Part shown: positions 52,738 through 59,260 of the stretch, one piece after another
How the letters are laid out: the number at the start of each line of letters is the position of its first letter
How positions within the stretch are numbered: the stretch's first letter is position 1
Source of the DNA: Candidatus Binatia bacterium
Lineage (GTDB): Bacteria > Desulfobacterota > Binatia > UBA9968
Assembly: GCA_036504975.1 (NCBI GenBank)
Contig: DASXUF010000194.1
Span: forward strand, 1-59,260
DNA length: 59,260 bases
Direction of reading: 5' to 3'
Notes under the pieces: model-generated
What the model saw: the letters and a program-made list of their open reading frames with translations, nothing else
Told to the model about the DNA's origin: nothing
Databases searched by the model: none
Translations under genes and position numbers: made by a program

Positions 52738-55017
52738 ATGAAAACGGGAAATACTCCCGGCCGGAGAATCATCATCGTCTCCAATCGGCTTCCCTTTACC
52801 GTCGAGCAAGAGAACGGGGAGGTCAGGTTCAGAGAGAGCGCCGGCGGGGTGGCGACCGGCCTTAAATCGCTCCTGGAAACGATGCCGCCGCTGTTATCGA
52901 CCAAGCCCGATTATCTCTGGGTCGGCTGGCCGGGCGGCGCCATCAGCGATCGGCAAAAGAGCGAAGTCCAGGCCAAGGCGCGTTCGGAGTTTCGCTCCCA
53001 CGGCGTATTTCTTTCCGAAGAGGACTTCGAGAATTTTTACCAGGGGTTTTGCAACAAGACCATCTGGCCGTTGTTTCATTATTTCCCCGCCAACGCCGGA
53101 TACGACGAAAATTACTGGCTGCAATACAAAAAGGTCAACGAAGTCTTCGCCGCATCGCTCCTCGAAGTCGCCCGGCAAGACGACATCTTGTGGATTCACG
53201 ACTATCATCTGATGCTCTTGCCGGACCTGCTCCGGCGGAAGTTGCCGCGCGTCCGGATCGGCTTCTTCCTCCACATTCCGTTTCCCCAATTGGAAATCTT
53301 CCGGCTGCTGCCGGCGAAGTGGCGACGGGAAATCTTGGAAGGCCTGCTCGGCGCGGACGTGATCGGTTTTCACACGCACGACTACATGGAATACTTCCTC
53401 CGCTGCGTGCAGCGCATTCTGGGCTATAAACACCGGATCGGGCACCTCGCCGTCGGCAACCGCATGGTCAAGGTGGGCGCTTTTCCCATGGGCGTGGACT
53501 TCAAGAAGTTTCACTCCGCGGCCAAGAGTCCGGAGGGGCTCAAGAAAAAGACCGAGCTCAGAAAAACCTTCGGCGATACGAAGATCATCCTCTCCGTCGA
53601 CCGACAGGATTATTCTAAAGGGATCATCCACCGGCTCCAGGGCTTCGAGACGATGCTCGAGCGGAATCCCGACTGGCACGGCAAGGTCACGCTGTTCATG
53701 ATCGTGGTGCCTTCGCGGATCGGCATTCAGGATTACGAAGGGATGAAAAAACAGATCGAAGAGCTGGTCGGGCGGATCAACGGGAAATTCGGCGCGATCC
53801 ATTGGGCGCCGATCAACTATCATTACCGCTCGGTGCCTTTCGACACGCTGGTGGCCTTGTATGCCCTGAGCGACGTCGCGTTGGTGACGCCTCTCAGGGA
53901 CGGCATGAATCTGGTGGCGAAGGAATACATCGCCTCAAGGACCGACAGAACCGGGGTTTTGATTCTCAGCGAAATGGCGGGCGCGGCCAAGGAGCTGGGA
54001 GAAGCGATCATCGTGAATCCCAACCATCGGGAAGAGATCGCCGAGGCGTTGAAGCTTGCGCTGGAGATGCCCTGCAAAGAACAGATTCGGCGCAATCGGA
54101 CCATGCAGAACCGGCTCAGGCGTTCCGACGTAGCCCATTGGGCGATGGGCTTTATGAGAGAGGTCGTTGCTATCAACGGCCTCCGGGAGAGACCGGACGC
54201 GAAGCCGCTCGGCGCCGCGGCGAGAACCGCAATGCTCCGCCACTACGACCGAAGCGCCCGCCGGCTGTTCTTGTTGGACTACGACGGCACCCTCGTGCCC
54301 TTCGCCAGCCATCCTCATCTCGCGAAGCCGGAGCCCAAACTGCTGAGGCTACTCGACAGCCTTTCTGCGGACCCAAGAAATCAATTGGTCCTGCTGAGCG
54401 GCCGGGACAAGGCGACGCTTGAAGATTGGTTCGGGTCCGTGAAGATAGATCTTGTGGCCGAACACGGCGCATTGGTCAAAGAACACGCTCAGCCGTGGGA
54501 ACTGGTCAAGCCGCTGACCGCCCATTGGAAAACAAAGTTGATCCCGATACTGAAAACGTATGCGGATCGCGTGGCGGGAACGTTCATCGAAGAGAAGGAA
54601 TTTTCCGCGGTCTGGCATTATCGCAACGCCGATCCGGAACGGGGCTCTCTGGCGGCGCACGAATTGACCGACGATCTGCTGGCATTTACCGCCAACATCG
54701 ACGTTCAGGTGCTGCAGGCCAATAAGGCGGTGGAAGTAAAAAATCCGGGCGTCCACAAGGGAATCGCCAGCCAGCGCTGGCTCGCCAAAGGCGGTTTCGA
54801 TTTTGTCCTGGCGATCGGCGACGATCGGACCGACGAAGATGCGTTCGGCGTGCTGCCTGAAAAGGCCTATTCGATTCGGGTCGGCAGAGGTCTAACCCGG
54901 GCGCGATTTCAATTGGGAAGTCCGGACGATGTACTGAGTCTTTTGGACGCCCTCGTGAAACGCGGCGCCGGCGAAGTTTTTCACCCGATAGCCGGCGGAG
55001 CTCCAACATATCACTGA
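52738..55017 (+). CDS. fused trehalose-6-phosphate synthase/phosphatase
   Basis: A 759-residue bifunctional enzyme that makes trehalose from UDP-glucose and glucose-6-phosphate. The GT20 synthase (about 8-475) has RFRESAGGVATGLKSLL, YLWVGWPGG, WIHDYHLMLLPDLLRRKLP, SVDRQDYSKGI with the Arg and Lys that hold the substrate, and TPLRDGMNLVAKEYIA. The HAD phosphatase (about 500-745) has LLDYDGTLVPF with nucleophile Asp514, LLSGRDKATL, and AIGDDRTDEDAFGVL. All catalytic residues are kept. The fused OtsA-OtsB form occurs in many bacteria and eukaryotes. Trehalose is an osmolyte and desiccation protectant, fitting the stress-type neighbours. The ribosome site is weak. Confidence 0.95.
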   Translation: MKTGNTPGRRIIIVSNRLPFTVEQENGEVRFRESAGGVATGLKSLLETMPPLLSTKPDYLWVGWPGGAISDRQKSEVQAKARSEFRSHGVFLSEEDFENFYQGFCNKTIWPLFHYFPANAGYDENYWLQYKKVNEVFAASLLEVARQDDILWIHDYHLMLLPDLLRRKLPRVRIGFFLHIPFPQLEIFRLLPAKWRREILEGLLGADVIGFHTHDYMEYFLRCVQRILGYKHRIGHLAVGNRMVKVGAFPMGVDFKKFHSAAKSPEGLKKKTELRKTFGDTKIILSVDRQDYSKGIIHRLQGFETMLERNPDWHGKVTLFMIVVPSRIGIQDYEGMKKQIEELVGRINGKFGAIHWAPINYHYRSVPFDTLVALYALSDVALVTPLRDGMNLVAKEYIASRTDRTGVLILSEMAGAAKELGEAIIVNPNHREEIAEALKLALEMPCKEQIRRNRTMQNRLRRSDVAHWAMGFMREVVAINGLRERPDAKPLGAAARTAMLRHYDRSARRLFLLDYDGTLVPFASHPHLAKPEPKLLRLLDSLSADPRNQLVLLSGRDKATLEDWFGSVKIDLVAEHGALVKEHAQPWELVKPLTAHWKTKLIPILKTYADRVAGTFIEEKEFSAVWHYRNADPERGSLAAHELTDDLLAFTANIDVQVLQANKAVEVKNPGVHKGIASQRWLAKGGFDFVLAIGDDRTDEDAFGVLPEKAYSIRVGRGLTRARFQLGSPDDVLSLLDALVKRGAGEVFHPIAGGAPTYH

Positions 55018-55063
55018 GCTTAAAACCAGCTTCACGAACCCACGTAAATATTCCCACTATTAA

Positions 55064-55079
55064 TACTTTTTGACTTGCC
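55064..55079 (+). promoter_or_regulatory. candidate activator binding site, copy 2
   Basis: TACTTTTTGACTTGCC matches the site at 47608 in 15 of 16 bases and lies 65 bases (start to start) before the -24 element at 55129. A CAAGC lies 28 bases after its ACTTG, mirroring copy 1. Confidence 0.6.
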
Positions 55080-55128
55080 GGTTACAGGGGTTGTCGGCTA
55101 CAAGCGCGATATTATTACTTAATTTATT

Positions 55129-55144
55129 TGGCATGACCGTTGCT
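55129..55144 (+). promoter_or_regulatory. sigma-54 promoter, copy 2
   Basis: TGGCATGACCGTTGCT fits the -24/-12 consensus at every defined base and differs from the promoter at 47675 in one base. Transcription would begin near 55155, about 56 bases before the GTG of the Tyr-rich lipoprotein. Confidence 0.85.
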
Positions 55145-55210
55145 GAATTTATTGAGTTAGATTCACCCGCCATGCCCCGCGCCCATAAGCGAGGCGGAAA
55201 GGAGAGCGAC

Positions 55211-55417
55211 GTGAAATCGGTTATGAAAAAAACTTTACTTGGCGTTTCGCTTATCGTGCTTATGTTCACTTCCCTTGCGGGGTGTGTCGTTTACGACCCC
55301 GATCCCTATCCGCGTTACTACTATCGCGAACGCTATTATTCGTATCGACCTTATTACTACAGCCGACCTTATTACTACCGCTACTACGGTTACTCCCAAG
55401 GGGATTATCGTGATTAG
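55211..55417 (+). CDS. Tyr-rich small lipoprotein
   Basis: I choose GTG 55211, 6 bases after AAAGGAG, over ATG 55223, which is too far from it. The 68-residue product has a signal (LLGVSLIVLMFTSLAGC) with lipobox LAGC near residue 25. The mature part VVYDPDPYPR is followed by a run in which Tyr, Arg and Ser alternate (RYYYRERYYSYRPYYY pattern, about 20 Tyr). Such Tyr/Arg-rich short lipoproteins are common in proteobacteria with no known function. It is the first gene after the second sigma-54 promoter. Confidence 0.75.
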   Translation: MKSVMKKTLLGVSLIVLMFTSLAGCVVYDPDPYPRYYYRERYYSYRPYYYSRPYYYRYYGYSQGDYRD

Positions 55418-55448
55418 AACGTGGAAGGAATGAGGCGAGGAGAAAATT

Positions 55449-55925
55449 ATGATGCATGCATCTGAGGTCAGTCGCTCGACACCGGAGGATATGGCGTCCC
55501 TGTTTCAGCCGGACAGTCTTCTTCCGGTTCAGTATTTCGATAACTTTCATAGGAAGGTTCAAACCGAACCGGAGAAAAGGCTGATGCTGGCCGTCTTGGA
55601 AGACGCGCTCGCTTGTTTCCAAAAGCACTTTTCCTCGCGCGGCGGCAGGGGATTGAGGTTATTCCGCGAGACCGAGGAGTGGATCTTTCGGGGCGACAAC
55701 AGCCAGCCCTTTTCTTTCACCAATATTTGCGAAGTCGTCGGATTCGACCCGGAATACGTGCGCCAAGGCTTGCTCAAGTGGAGAGTGAAAAAGATCGATG
55801 ATCTTTCCAAAATCGTATTTTCCCAACTTGAACCGAAGCAAAATGGAACGCCGGTGCGCAAAATCACGGAAGCACCACGACGGCATCCCGAAACTAGAAG
55901 CCGCATGATCGGCCTCGGAGTATAG
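55449..55925 (+). CDS. conserved protein of unknown function
   Basis: A 158-residue soluble protein. Two helical segments are recognisable: PEKRLMLAVLEDALACFQKHFSS (about 40-62), and RLFRETEEWIFRGDNSQPFSFTNICEVVGFDPEYVRQGL (split at residue 85, about 68-108), which looks like a helix-turn-helix-like tail followed by KWRVKKIDDL. I think the ENIC/VGFDPEYVRQGLLKW pattern is shared by small hypothetical proteins of delta-like bacteria, though I cannot confirm it. ATG 55449 follows a GAGGCGAGGAGA. It lies 32 bases after the Tyr-rich lipoprotein, so it may belong to the sigma-54 unit. Confidence 0.65.
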   Translation: MMHASEVSRSTPEDMASLFQPDSLLPVQYFDNFHRKVQTEPEKRLMLAVLEDALACFQKHFSSRGGRGLRLFRETEEWIFRGDNSQPFSFTNICEVVGFDPEYVRQGLLKWRVKKIDDLSKIVFSQLEPKQNGTPVRKITEAPRRHPETRSRMIGLGV

Positions 55926-55964
55926 GGCCTTTTCAAGATGGCGATGGGTTGAAAGGTTTGAGTG

Positions 55965-56510
55965 TCAGGGAACTATCCAGAGATAAAGAGTATGGGTATG
56001 AAATCGGGTATCCGCCACCGTCTCCGTTTTCGTCGGCGTCCATCCTTCTATGCCGAAGTCGTGCGACACCACCCGCGCCCCTGACCGAAGCTTGCGCAGT
56101 TTAGGCTCGATCTTGTTGTTGAAATCCGGGAACATGTAAAGCGTCACGACGCTGGCTTCCGAGATATCTGCATTCAAAGCATCTTCCTCGCGAAACTTTA
56201 CGAGATGATCGACTCCCTCCACGCTGGCCCGCGAGCGTGCGCGATCGATCAGCTCGCCGTCGATTTCTATCCCTACGGCGCTTGCGCCATACTTCTTAGC
56301 GGCCCGGATGACGATGCGGCCGTCGCCGCTGCCGATGTCGTAAACCACGTCGGTCGCTTTCACTTCGGCCAGTTCCAACATCCGGTCCACGACCCCGGAC
56401 GGCGTAGGAATAAACGGAACCTCGCCCTTTCTCCAGAGGACCGAATTCGACCCGCAACCGATGAAAAAACAGGAAAGAAAAAAGAGCGCGCGCGAGCTGA
56501 ATCGTTTCAT
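55965..56510 (-). CDS. class I SAM-dependent methyltransferase, exported form
   Basis: A 181-residue protein. The N-terminus (SSRALFFLSCFFIGCGSNS) looks like a lipoprotein signal with lipobox FIGC at residue 19, an odd setting for a methyltransferase. The core is class I: VVYDIGSGDGRIVIRAAKKYG (SAM loop), AVGIEIDGELIDRARSRA, and a FREEDALNADISEASVVTLY strand. It would have to act in the periplasm or the signal is false. DUF-type rRNA or lipid methyltransferase relatives are possible. It converges on the gene at 55449 and is divergent from the amidase-like gene. Family good, location uncertain. Confidence 0.75.
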   Translation of the reverse strand: MKRFSSRALFFLSCFFIGCGSNSVLWRKGEVPFIPTPSGVVDRMLELAEVKATDVVYDIGSGDGRIVIRAAKKYGASAVGIEIDGELIDRARSRASVEGVDHLVKFREEDALNADISEASVVTLYMFPDFNNKIEPKLRKLRSGARVVSHDFGIEGWTPTKTETVADTRFHTHTLYLWIVP

Positions 56511-56620
56511 CTGAAGCGTTGTTATATGGCGAGAGCAGCTCCACGGTCAAACCCTTGACAGGGGCCGACCCATCCGCCTATCTCTCTAGAAAACAGCTTC
56601 CGTATCGTAAAGGAGAAGTC

Positions 56621-57337
56621 ATGGCAACCTGGGACGATCTTTTAACCGAACGCGACCAAGAGGTCTTCGCCAAGTCGGGTTACGGCAAGCGCGCCGGCTT
56701 CGGCGAACGGCCCGCCGTGCTGGTCATCGACATGAATTATAACTTCGTCGGCGACAAACCGGAGCCGATCTTGAAATCGATAGAACGCTTTCGCAACAGT
56801 TGCGGCGAGGAAGGCTGGGAAGGCGTTTACCGCATCCGCGACCTGCTCGCAGCGACACGAAAAAAGAATCTGCCGACTTTTTACACGACCGGCCACGAAG
56901 GCGGAAGCTCGGTCGCCTACGGCCGCTGGCACGGCAAGAACAGCCGCGGCGCGGAAGATCTGGGCAACAAGTGGGCGAAGGGAAACGACATCGTAGCGGA
57001 GATCGCGCCCCAAGACGGCGATATCCTCGTGCGCAAGCAAAAGCCCAGCGCCTTTTTCGGCACGCCGCTCGTCAGCATGCTGAACGAGCTTCACGCCGAC
57101 ACGGTGCTCGTCACCGGCTGCACCACCAGCGGCTGCGTGCGCGCGAGCGTGATCGACGCCTTCTCTTATAACTTCAAAGTCTCCGTCGTCGAGGAGTGCG
57201 TCTTCGACCGCGGCCAGTCCTCGCACAAGATCAATCTCTTCGACATGAACATGAAGTACGCCGACGTGGTCTCGCTGAAAGAGACGCTGGAATATATCGA
57301 GGGGCTTTCCCCGACGCTCTTCGCGCCGGGCTTGTAG
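56621..57337 (+). CDS. isochorismatase-family N-carbamoylsarcosine amidase-like hydrolase
   Basis: ATG 56621 follows AAAGGAG; 238 residues. The catalytic Asp is in AVLVIDMNYNFVGD, the Lys in DILVRKQKPSAFFGTPL, and the Cys in LVTGCTTSGCVRASVIDAF. The TGCTTSGCVRA pattern and the N-terminal WDDLLTERDQEVFAKSGYG lead match N-carbamoylsarcosine amidase, which splits N-carbamoylsarcosine to sarcosine, CO2 and ammonia in creatinine breakdown. Relatives act on other carbamoyl or maleamate compounds. It is a single gene. With the RutB-like gene at 34 kb the window carries two such amidases. Confidence 0.88.
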   Translation: MATWDDLLTERDQEVFAKSGYGKRAGFGERPAVLVIDMNYNFVGDKPEPILKSIERFRNSCGEEGWEGVYRIRDLLAATRKKNLPTFYTTGHEGGSSVAYGRWHGKNSRGAEDLGNKWAKGNDIVAEIAPQDGDILVRKQKPSAFFGTPLVSMLNELHADTVLVTGCTTSGCVRASVIDAFSYNFKVSVVEECVFDRGQSSHKINLFDMNMKYADVVSLKETLEYIEGLSPTLFAPGL

Positions 57338-57369
57338 ATTCTTTCGTGTTTCGATACCGGGTTTTCCCG

Positions 57370-57399
57370 TTCGAAATACTCAAGACCTCGGGGTATAAT
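57370..57399 (+). promoter_or_regulatory. candidate promoter of the toxin-antitoxin pair
   Basis: A perfect -10 TATAAT (57394-57399) with a weak -35 TTCGAA (57370-57375) 18 bases upstream. A CGGG-TTTT-CCCG inverted repeat (57358-57369) abuts the -35 and could be an operator. Confidence 0.5.
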
Positions 57400-57430
57400 G
57401 CTGGAAAGCGGCCTGCTGAGGAGCAAAAGT

Positions 57431-57667
57431 ATGGCAAAAGCAACAAAGAGAGATGAAGAGGTCGTGCTTGAGAAGTTTCGTAGCCTCTCTGCGAAGAGAA
57501 AACAGGAGGTCATCGATCTCCTTGATCTCTTAGCATCAGGGGAAAAGGCCAAAAACTGGCTTGAGCTTGATGAGTGGGCTTTCAATCTCGCAAAGGAAAG
57601 AGGTTTTGACCGTCTTACCGAAGATGACGTGGCTCGCATCGTGAGCAATCTTAGAAGCGGCGATTAG
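57431..57667 (+). CDS. antitoxin of a PIN toxin-antitoxin pair
   Basis: I choose ATG 57431, 7 bases after a GAGGAG, giving 78 residues. The short protein is helical: EVVLEKFRSLSAKRKQEVIDLLDLLAS (a Leu-rich helix like those of DUF2281-type antitoxins), then ELDEWAFNLAKERGFDRLTEDDVARIVSNLR. Its stop overlaps the toxin GTG start (TAGTG), the usual arrangement of such pairs. It would bind and silence the toxin and probably repress the promoter. The exact antitoxin family is not certain. Confidence 0.75.
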   Translation: MAKATKRDEEVVLEKFRSLSAKRKQEVIDLLDLLASGEKAKNWLELDEWAFNLAKERGFDRLTEDDVARIVSNLRSGD

Positions 57668-58074
57668 TGCGAGTCGTCATCGACACCAATGTATTAATCT
57701 CAGCCATCTTTTGGCCTGGCAAGCCAAAACAGCTCCTGAATCAAGTTCGCCTCGGAAAAGTCACCTTTCTTACCTCCGAGATCCTCCTCGCTGAGCTAGA
57801 AGAAGTCCTGACCAGAAAAGACAAGCCCTTTAAGCTGTCGGAAGAAGAGGCCCTACGTGTCTTAACTCCGATCCGCGGTCTCGCTGAAGTCGTTCAGCCT
57901 TATAGCACAGTGACGCAATGCAGAGACGATGCGGATAACAGGGTGCTCGAATGTGCTATCGACGGGAAGGCTGACTGGATCATCACAGGTGACTGGCATC
58001 TACTTGAGCTACATTCTTTTAAAGAAGTAACTATCACGACCGTCGCAGAATTTTTGGCAACAATCGGCCCATAG
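57667..58074 (+). CDS. PIN-domain toxin
   Basis: A 135-residue ribonuclease-fold protein starting at GTG 57667. The PIN core is intact: VVIDTNVLISAIFWPGKP (first Asp at residue 6), an acidic Glu in LLAELEEVLTRKDKPF, Asp in CRDDADNRVLECAID, and the last Asp in DWIITGDWHLLEL. These acidic residues bind Mg2+ in VapC-like endoribonucleases. It belongs to the 'putative toxin, PIN family' group rather than classical VapC. With the overlapping antitoxin it should form a growth-control or genome-stability pair. Confidence 0.88.
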   Translation: MRVVIDTNVLISAIFWPGKPKQLLNQVRLGKVTFLTSEILLAELEEVLTRKDKPFKLSEEEALRVLTPIRGLAEVVQPYSTVTQCRDDADNRVLECAIDGKADWIITGDWHLLELHSFKEVTITTVAEFLATIGP

Positions 58075-58155
58075 GAAGCTCTACAGCCTGGACTCATCCC
58101 CCAGAAATCCAGTTGTACAGATCACTCTTTTTGACGTGAATGCCGACAGGGTGGG

Positions 58156-58876
58156 TTAAGCGGCGTCGAGCCAGAGTTCGGAGCGGATTGCTTCTTGGAT
58201 TTCGGACGTTGAGCGGCCATAGTCCTCCGCCAGCTCTTCTATCGACTCGCCCGCCTTGTAGCGCTGGGCGATGACCGTGGTCGCAATGCCAGTACCTGCC
58301 AATACCGGCCGCCCAAAGGAAATGTTGGGATCGATAACGATAATCCTAGGTTCGTCGGGCTTACGCTCTCTGGTGAAGGGGTAGAGTCTTATCGGCAAAC
58401 CGGCAGTATCCCGCTCGATCCGCCGAAGATGCGTCTCAATAAGTTCCTTCATGGCCAGTTGCCCTTCTTGAGAGATATTCACCAAGTTCCCGAACATCTC
58501 CACAAAAAGGTCCACTTTGTCTGTTACGAATCTCTGTTCCGCCAGAGGATGAGGGGAACCCAACTGCTTCTTCAAATAGTCAATTGCCTTTCGCACTCGC
58601 CAGAGAGCAACACCGTGTGCCCGCCTGATCGCGTCAAGCACGTGAGCCTCGACCAAATTCACAAATGAAAGGAGCCGTTGCTCCTTATCTGGAAGCTGAA
58701 TAGTAGGCTTGAAAAATCGTTCGCCGGTACCAGTTAGGATACGGACGACCCAAAACCCAAGACCGAAGTGTGGCCTTCGGAATCCCGAGGTAGTGGGCCG
58801 CCTCACTTATCCCGTAGGCCGGGACTGAGCGCAAATCACGACCGTTACGTGCCTTGTCAGTCTTCATGTTAAACAA
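58156..58876 (-). pseudogene. DUF433-type antitoxin gene with one frameshift
   Basis: Two minus-strand frames together make one protein. Frame 1 (58876 down to about 58735) gives an HTH start, ISEAAHYLGIPKATLRSWVLG, then RPYP. Frame 2 (58735 down to 58156) continues TGTGERFFKPTIQ, then EAHVLDAIRRAHGVALWRVRKAIDYL, and ends with the DUF433 part: IIVIDPNISFGRPVLAGTGI, VIAQRYKAGESIEELAEDYG and a helical tail. Dropping one A in the CCTAACTGG stretch joins them into RPYP-TGTGERFFKP, the expected family join. So it is either a recent frameshift pseudogene or a sequencing error. The usual DUF5615 PIN-like partner is not seen downstream. Confidence 0.8.
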
Positions 58877-59212
58877 GAGGATACACCAAATCGTCGGACG
58901 CCTTCAACCAACGACTTGTAAGCGGGTCCTCGTGGACAGACTGGCAGCGGCCTCGCGAACCTTCTCTCCCGGAATTTCAGGTTTCGAATCCATGCCGTTT
59001 ACGATGTCAAGCCAAGTGAGTTTTGTCCGGGCAATAATTCCGATCAGCAGGAAGAAGAATCCACGTCTGTGCCTTTTGTGATAAAAGAAAAGCCTGAGCT
59101 GTAAAAATCAGTGAGGACACGCCGCTGGATTGGAAATTTTACAAGAAACCAGAATGATTTTTCCGTGCTAGGATGTATTGAGCCGAAACCAGGTTTGGAA
59201 TAAACAGGTCAA
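58877..59212. other. intergenic region with a possible short gene remnant
   Basis: 336 bases without a clear gene. On the minus strand an open stretch (about 59050 down to 58904) reads RTKLTWLDIVNGMDSKPEIP and GEKVREAAASLSTRT, which looks protein-like, but only 29 codons follow its ATG at 58993. It may be the tail of a decayed gene. No promoter or RNA gene is recognised. Confidence 0.25.
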
Positions 59213-59260
59213 ATGATCAGTATCCACGCCGATGTTGTTGGCAGCCTGCTTCGGCCGCCG
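59213..59260 (+). CDS. start of a MetE-like (cobalamin-independent methionine synthase family) gene, truncated
   Basis: ATG 59213 opens MISIHADVVGSLLRPP, 16 residues to the window edge. The VGSLLRPP element is the N-terminal pattern of the UROD/MetE-like barrel family (often VGSxPRP). Only the first strand is visible, the ribosome site is weak (ACAGG), and the real function cannot be judged. The family call is tentative. Confidence 0.45.
   Translation, partial: MISIHADVVGSLLRPP

Noticed and set aside
55070-55210. Upstream extension of the Tyr-rich lipoprotein frame
   Set aside because: It runs through the sigma-54 promoter; the GTG 55211 with AAAGGAG and signal peptide is the better start.
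58854-59081. Plus-strand frame of 75 codons near the right end
   Set aside because: No motif, weak start, and composition of intergenic DNA.

Overview
The window is about 59 kb of GC-rich, gene-dense chromosomal DNA from a Gram-negative bacterium. The evidence for Gram-negative is a type IV pilus secretin with its pilMNOP partners, an orphan MlaC-like periplasmic protein, many lipoprotein signal peptides and a sigma-54 activator. The pilMNOPQ-aroCKB-aroQ order, the two-subunit 2-oxoacid:ferredoxin oxidoreductase and the mix of LLM oxidoreductase, isochorismatase-fold hydrolases and cupins resemble uncultured soil or groundwater lineages once grouped with Deltaproteobacteria (Binatota, Tectomicrobia, Rokubacteria or NC10-like). 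That placement is an inference. I see no IS element, prophage or CRISPR array. Two mobile or addiction-type signatures are present: an S23/IVP-like gene between repeat arrays, and toxin-antitoxin genes at the right end.

Left part (1-8.9 kb): the 3' end of the ATP synthase operon (atpD, atpC); two paralogous double-cupin genes bracketing a EutA-type reactivase; an LLM oxidoreductase; a secreted Lys/Glu repeat protein; a VTT membrane protein; and two small exported proteins. 9-18 kb, minus strand: an XRE-type regulator, pilMNOPQ, then the shikimate genes aroC-aroK-aroB-TPR-aroQ. 18.4-24.9 kb, plus strand: priA-def-fmt-rsmB-rpe, a four-helix-bundle gene inside inverted 9-bp repeat arrays, and tRNA-Pro(CGG).

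24.9-29.7 kb, minus strand: clpS-clpA-M48 protease-PEP mutase family gene, tightly coupled. 29.8-44.6 kb: a quadruple-CBS protein, a KorA/KorB-type oxidoreductase, a RutB-like hydrolase with a molybdopterin-binding protein, two tandem full-length chromate transporters, a CNNM/CBS protein, an SDR-MFS pair, an SGNH membrane hydrolase and moaA.

44.6-56 kb is the most striking part. A histidine kinase and a GAFTGA-containing sigma-54 activator are followed by about a dozen small exported or envelope proteins (glycine zippers, MlaC-like, DUF4168-like, lytic transglycosylase, lipoproteins) and a fused trehalose-6-phosphate synthase/phosphatase. Two almost identical -24/-12 promoters occur here, at 47675 and 55129. 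Each is preceded at the same distance by an almost identical 16-bp element, which I read as the binding site of the local activator. This looks like a small uncharacterised envelope-stress regulon.

The right end holds a SAM methyltransferase, an N-carbamoylsarcosine amidase-like hydrolase, a PIN toxin-antitoxin pair, a DUF433-type antitoxin gene broken by one frameshift, and the first codons of a MetE-like gene.
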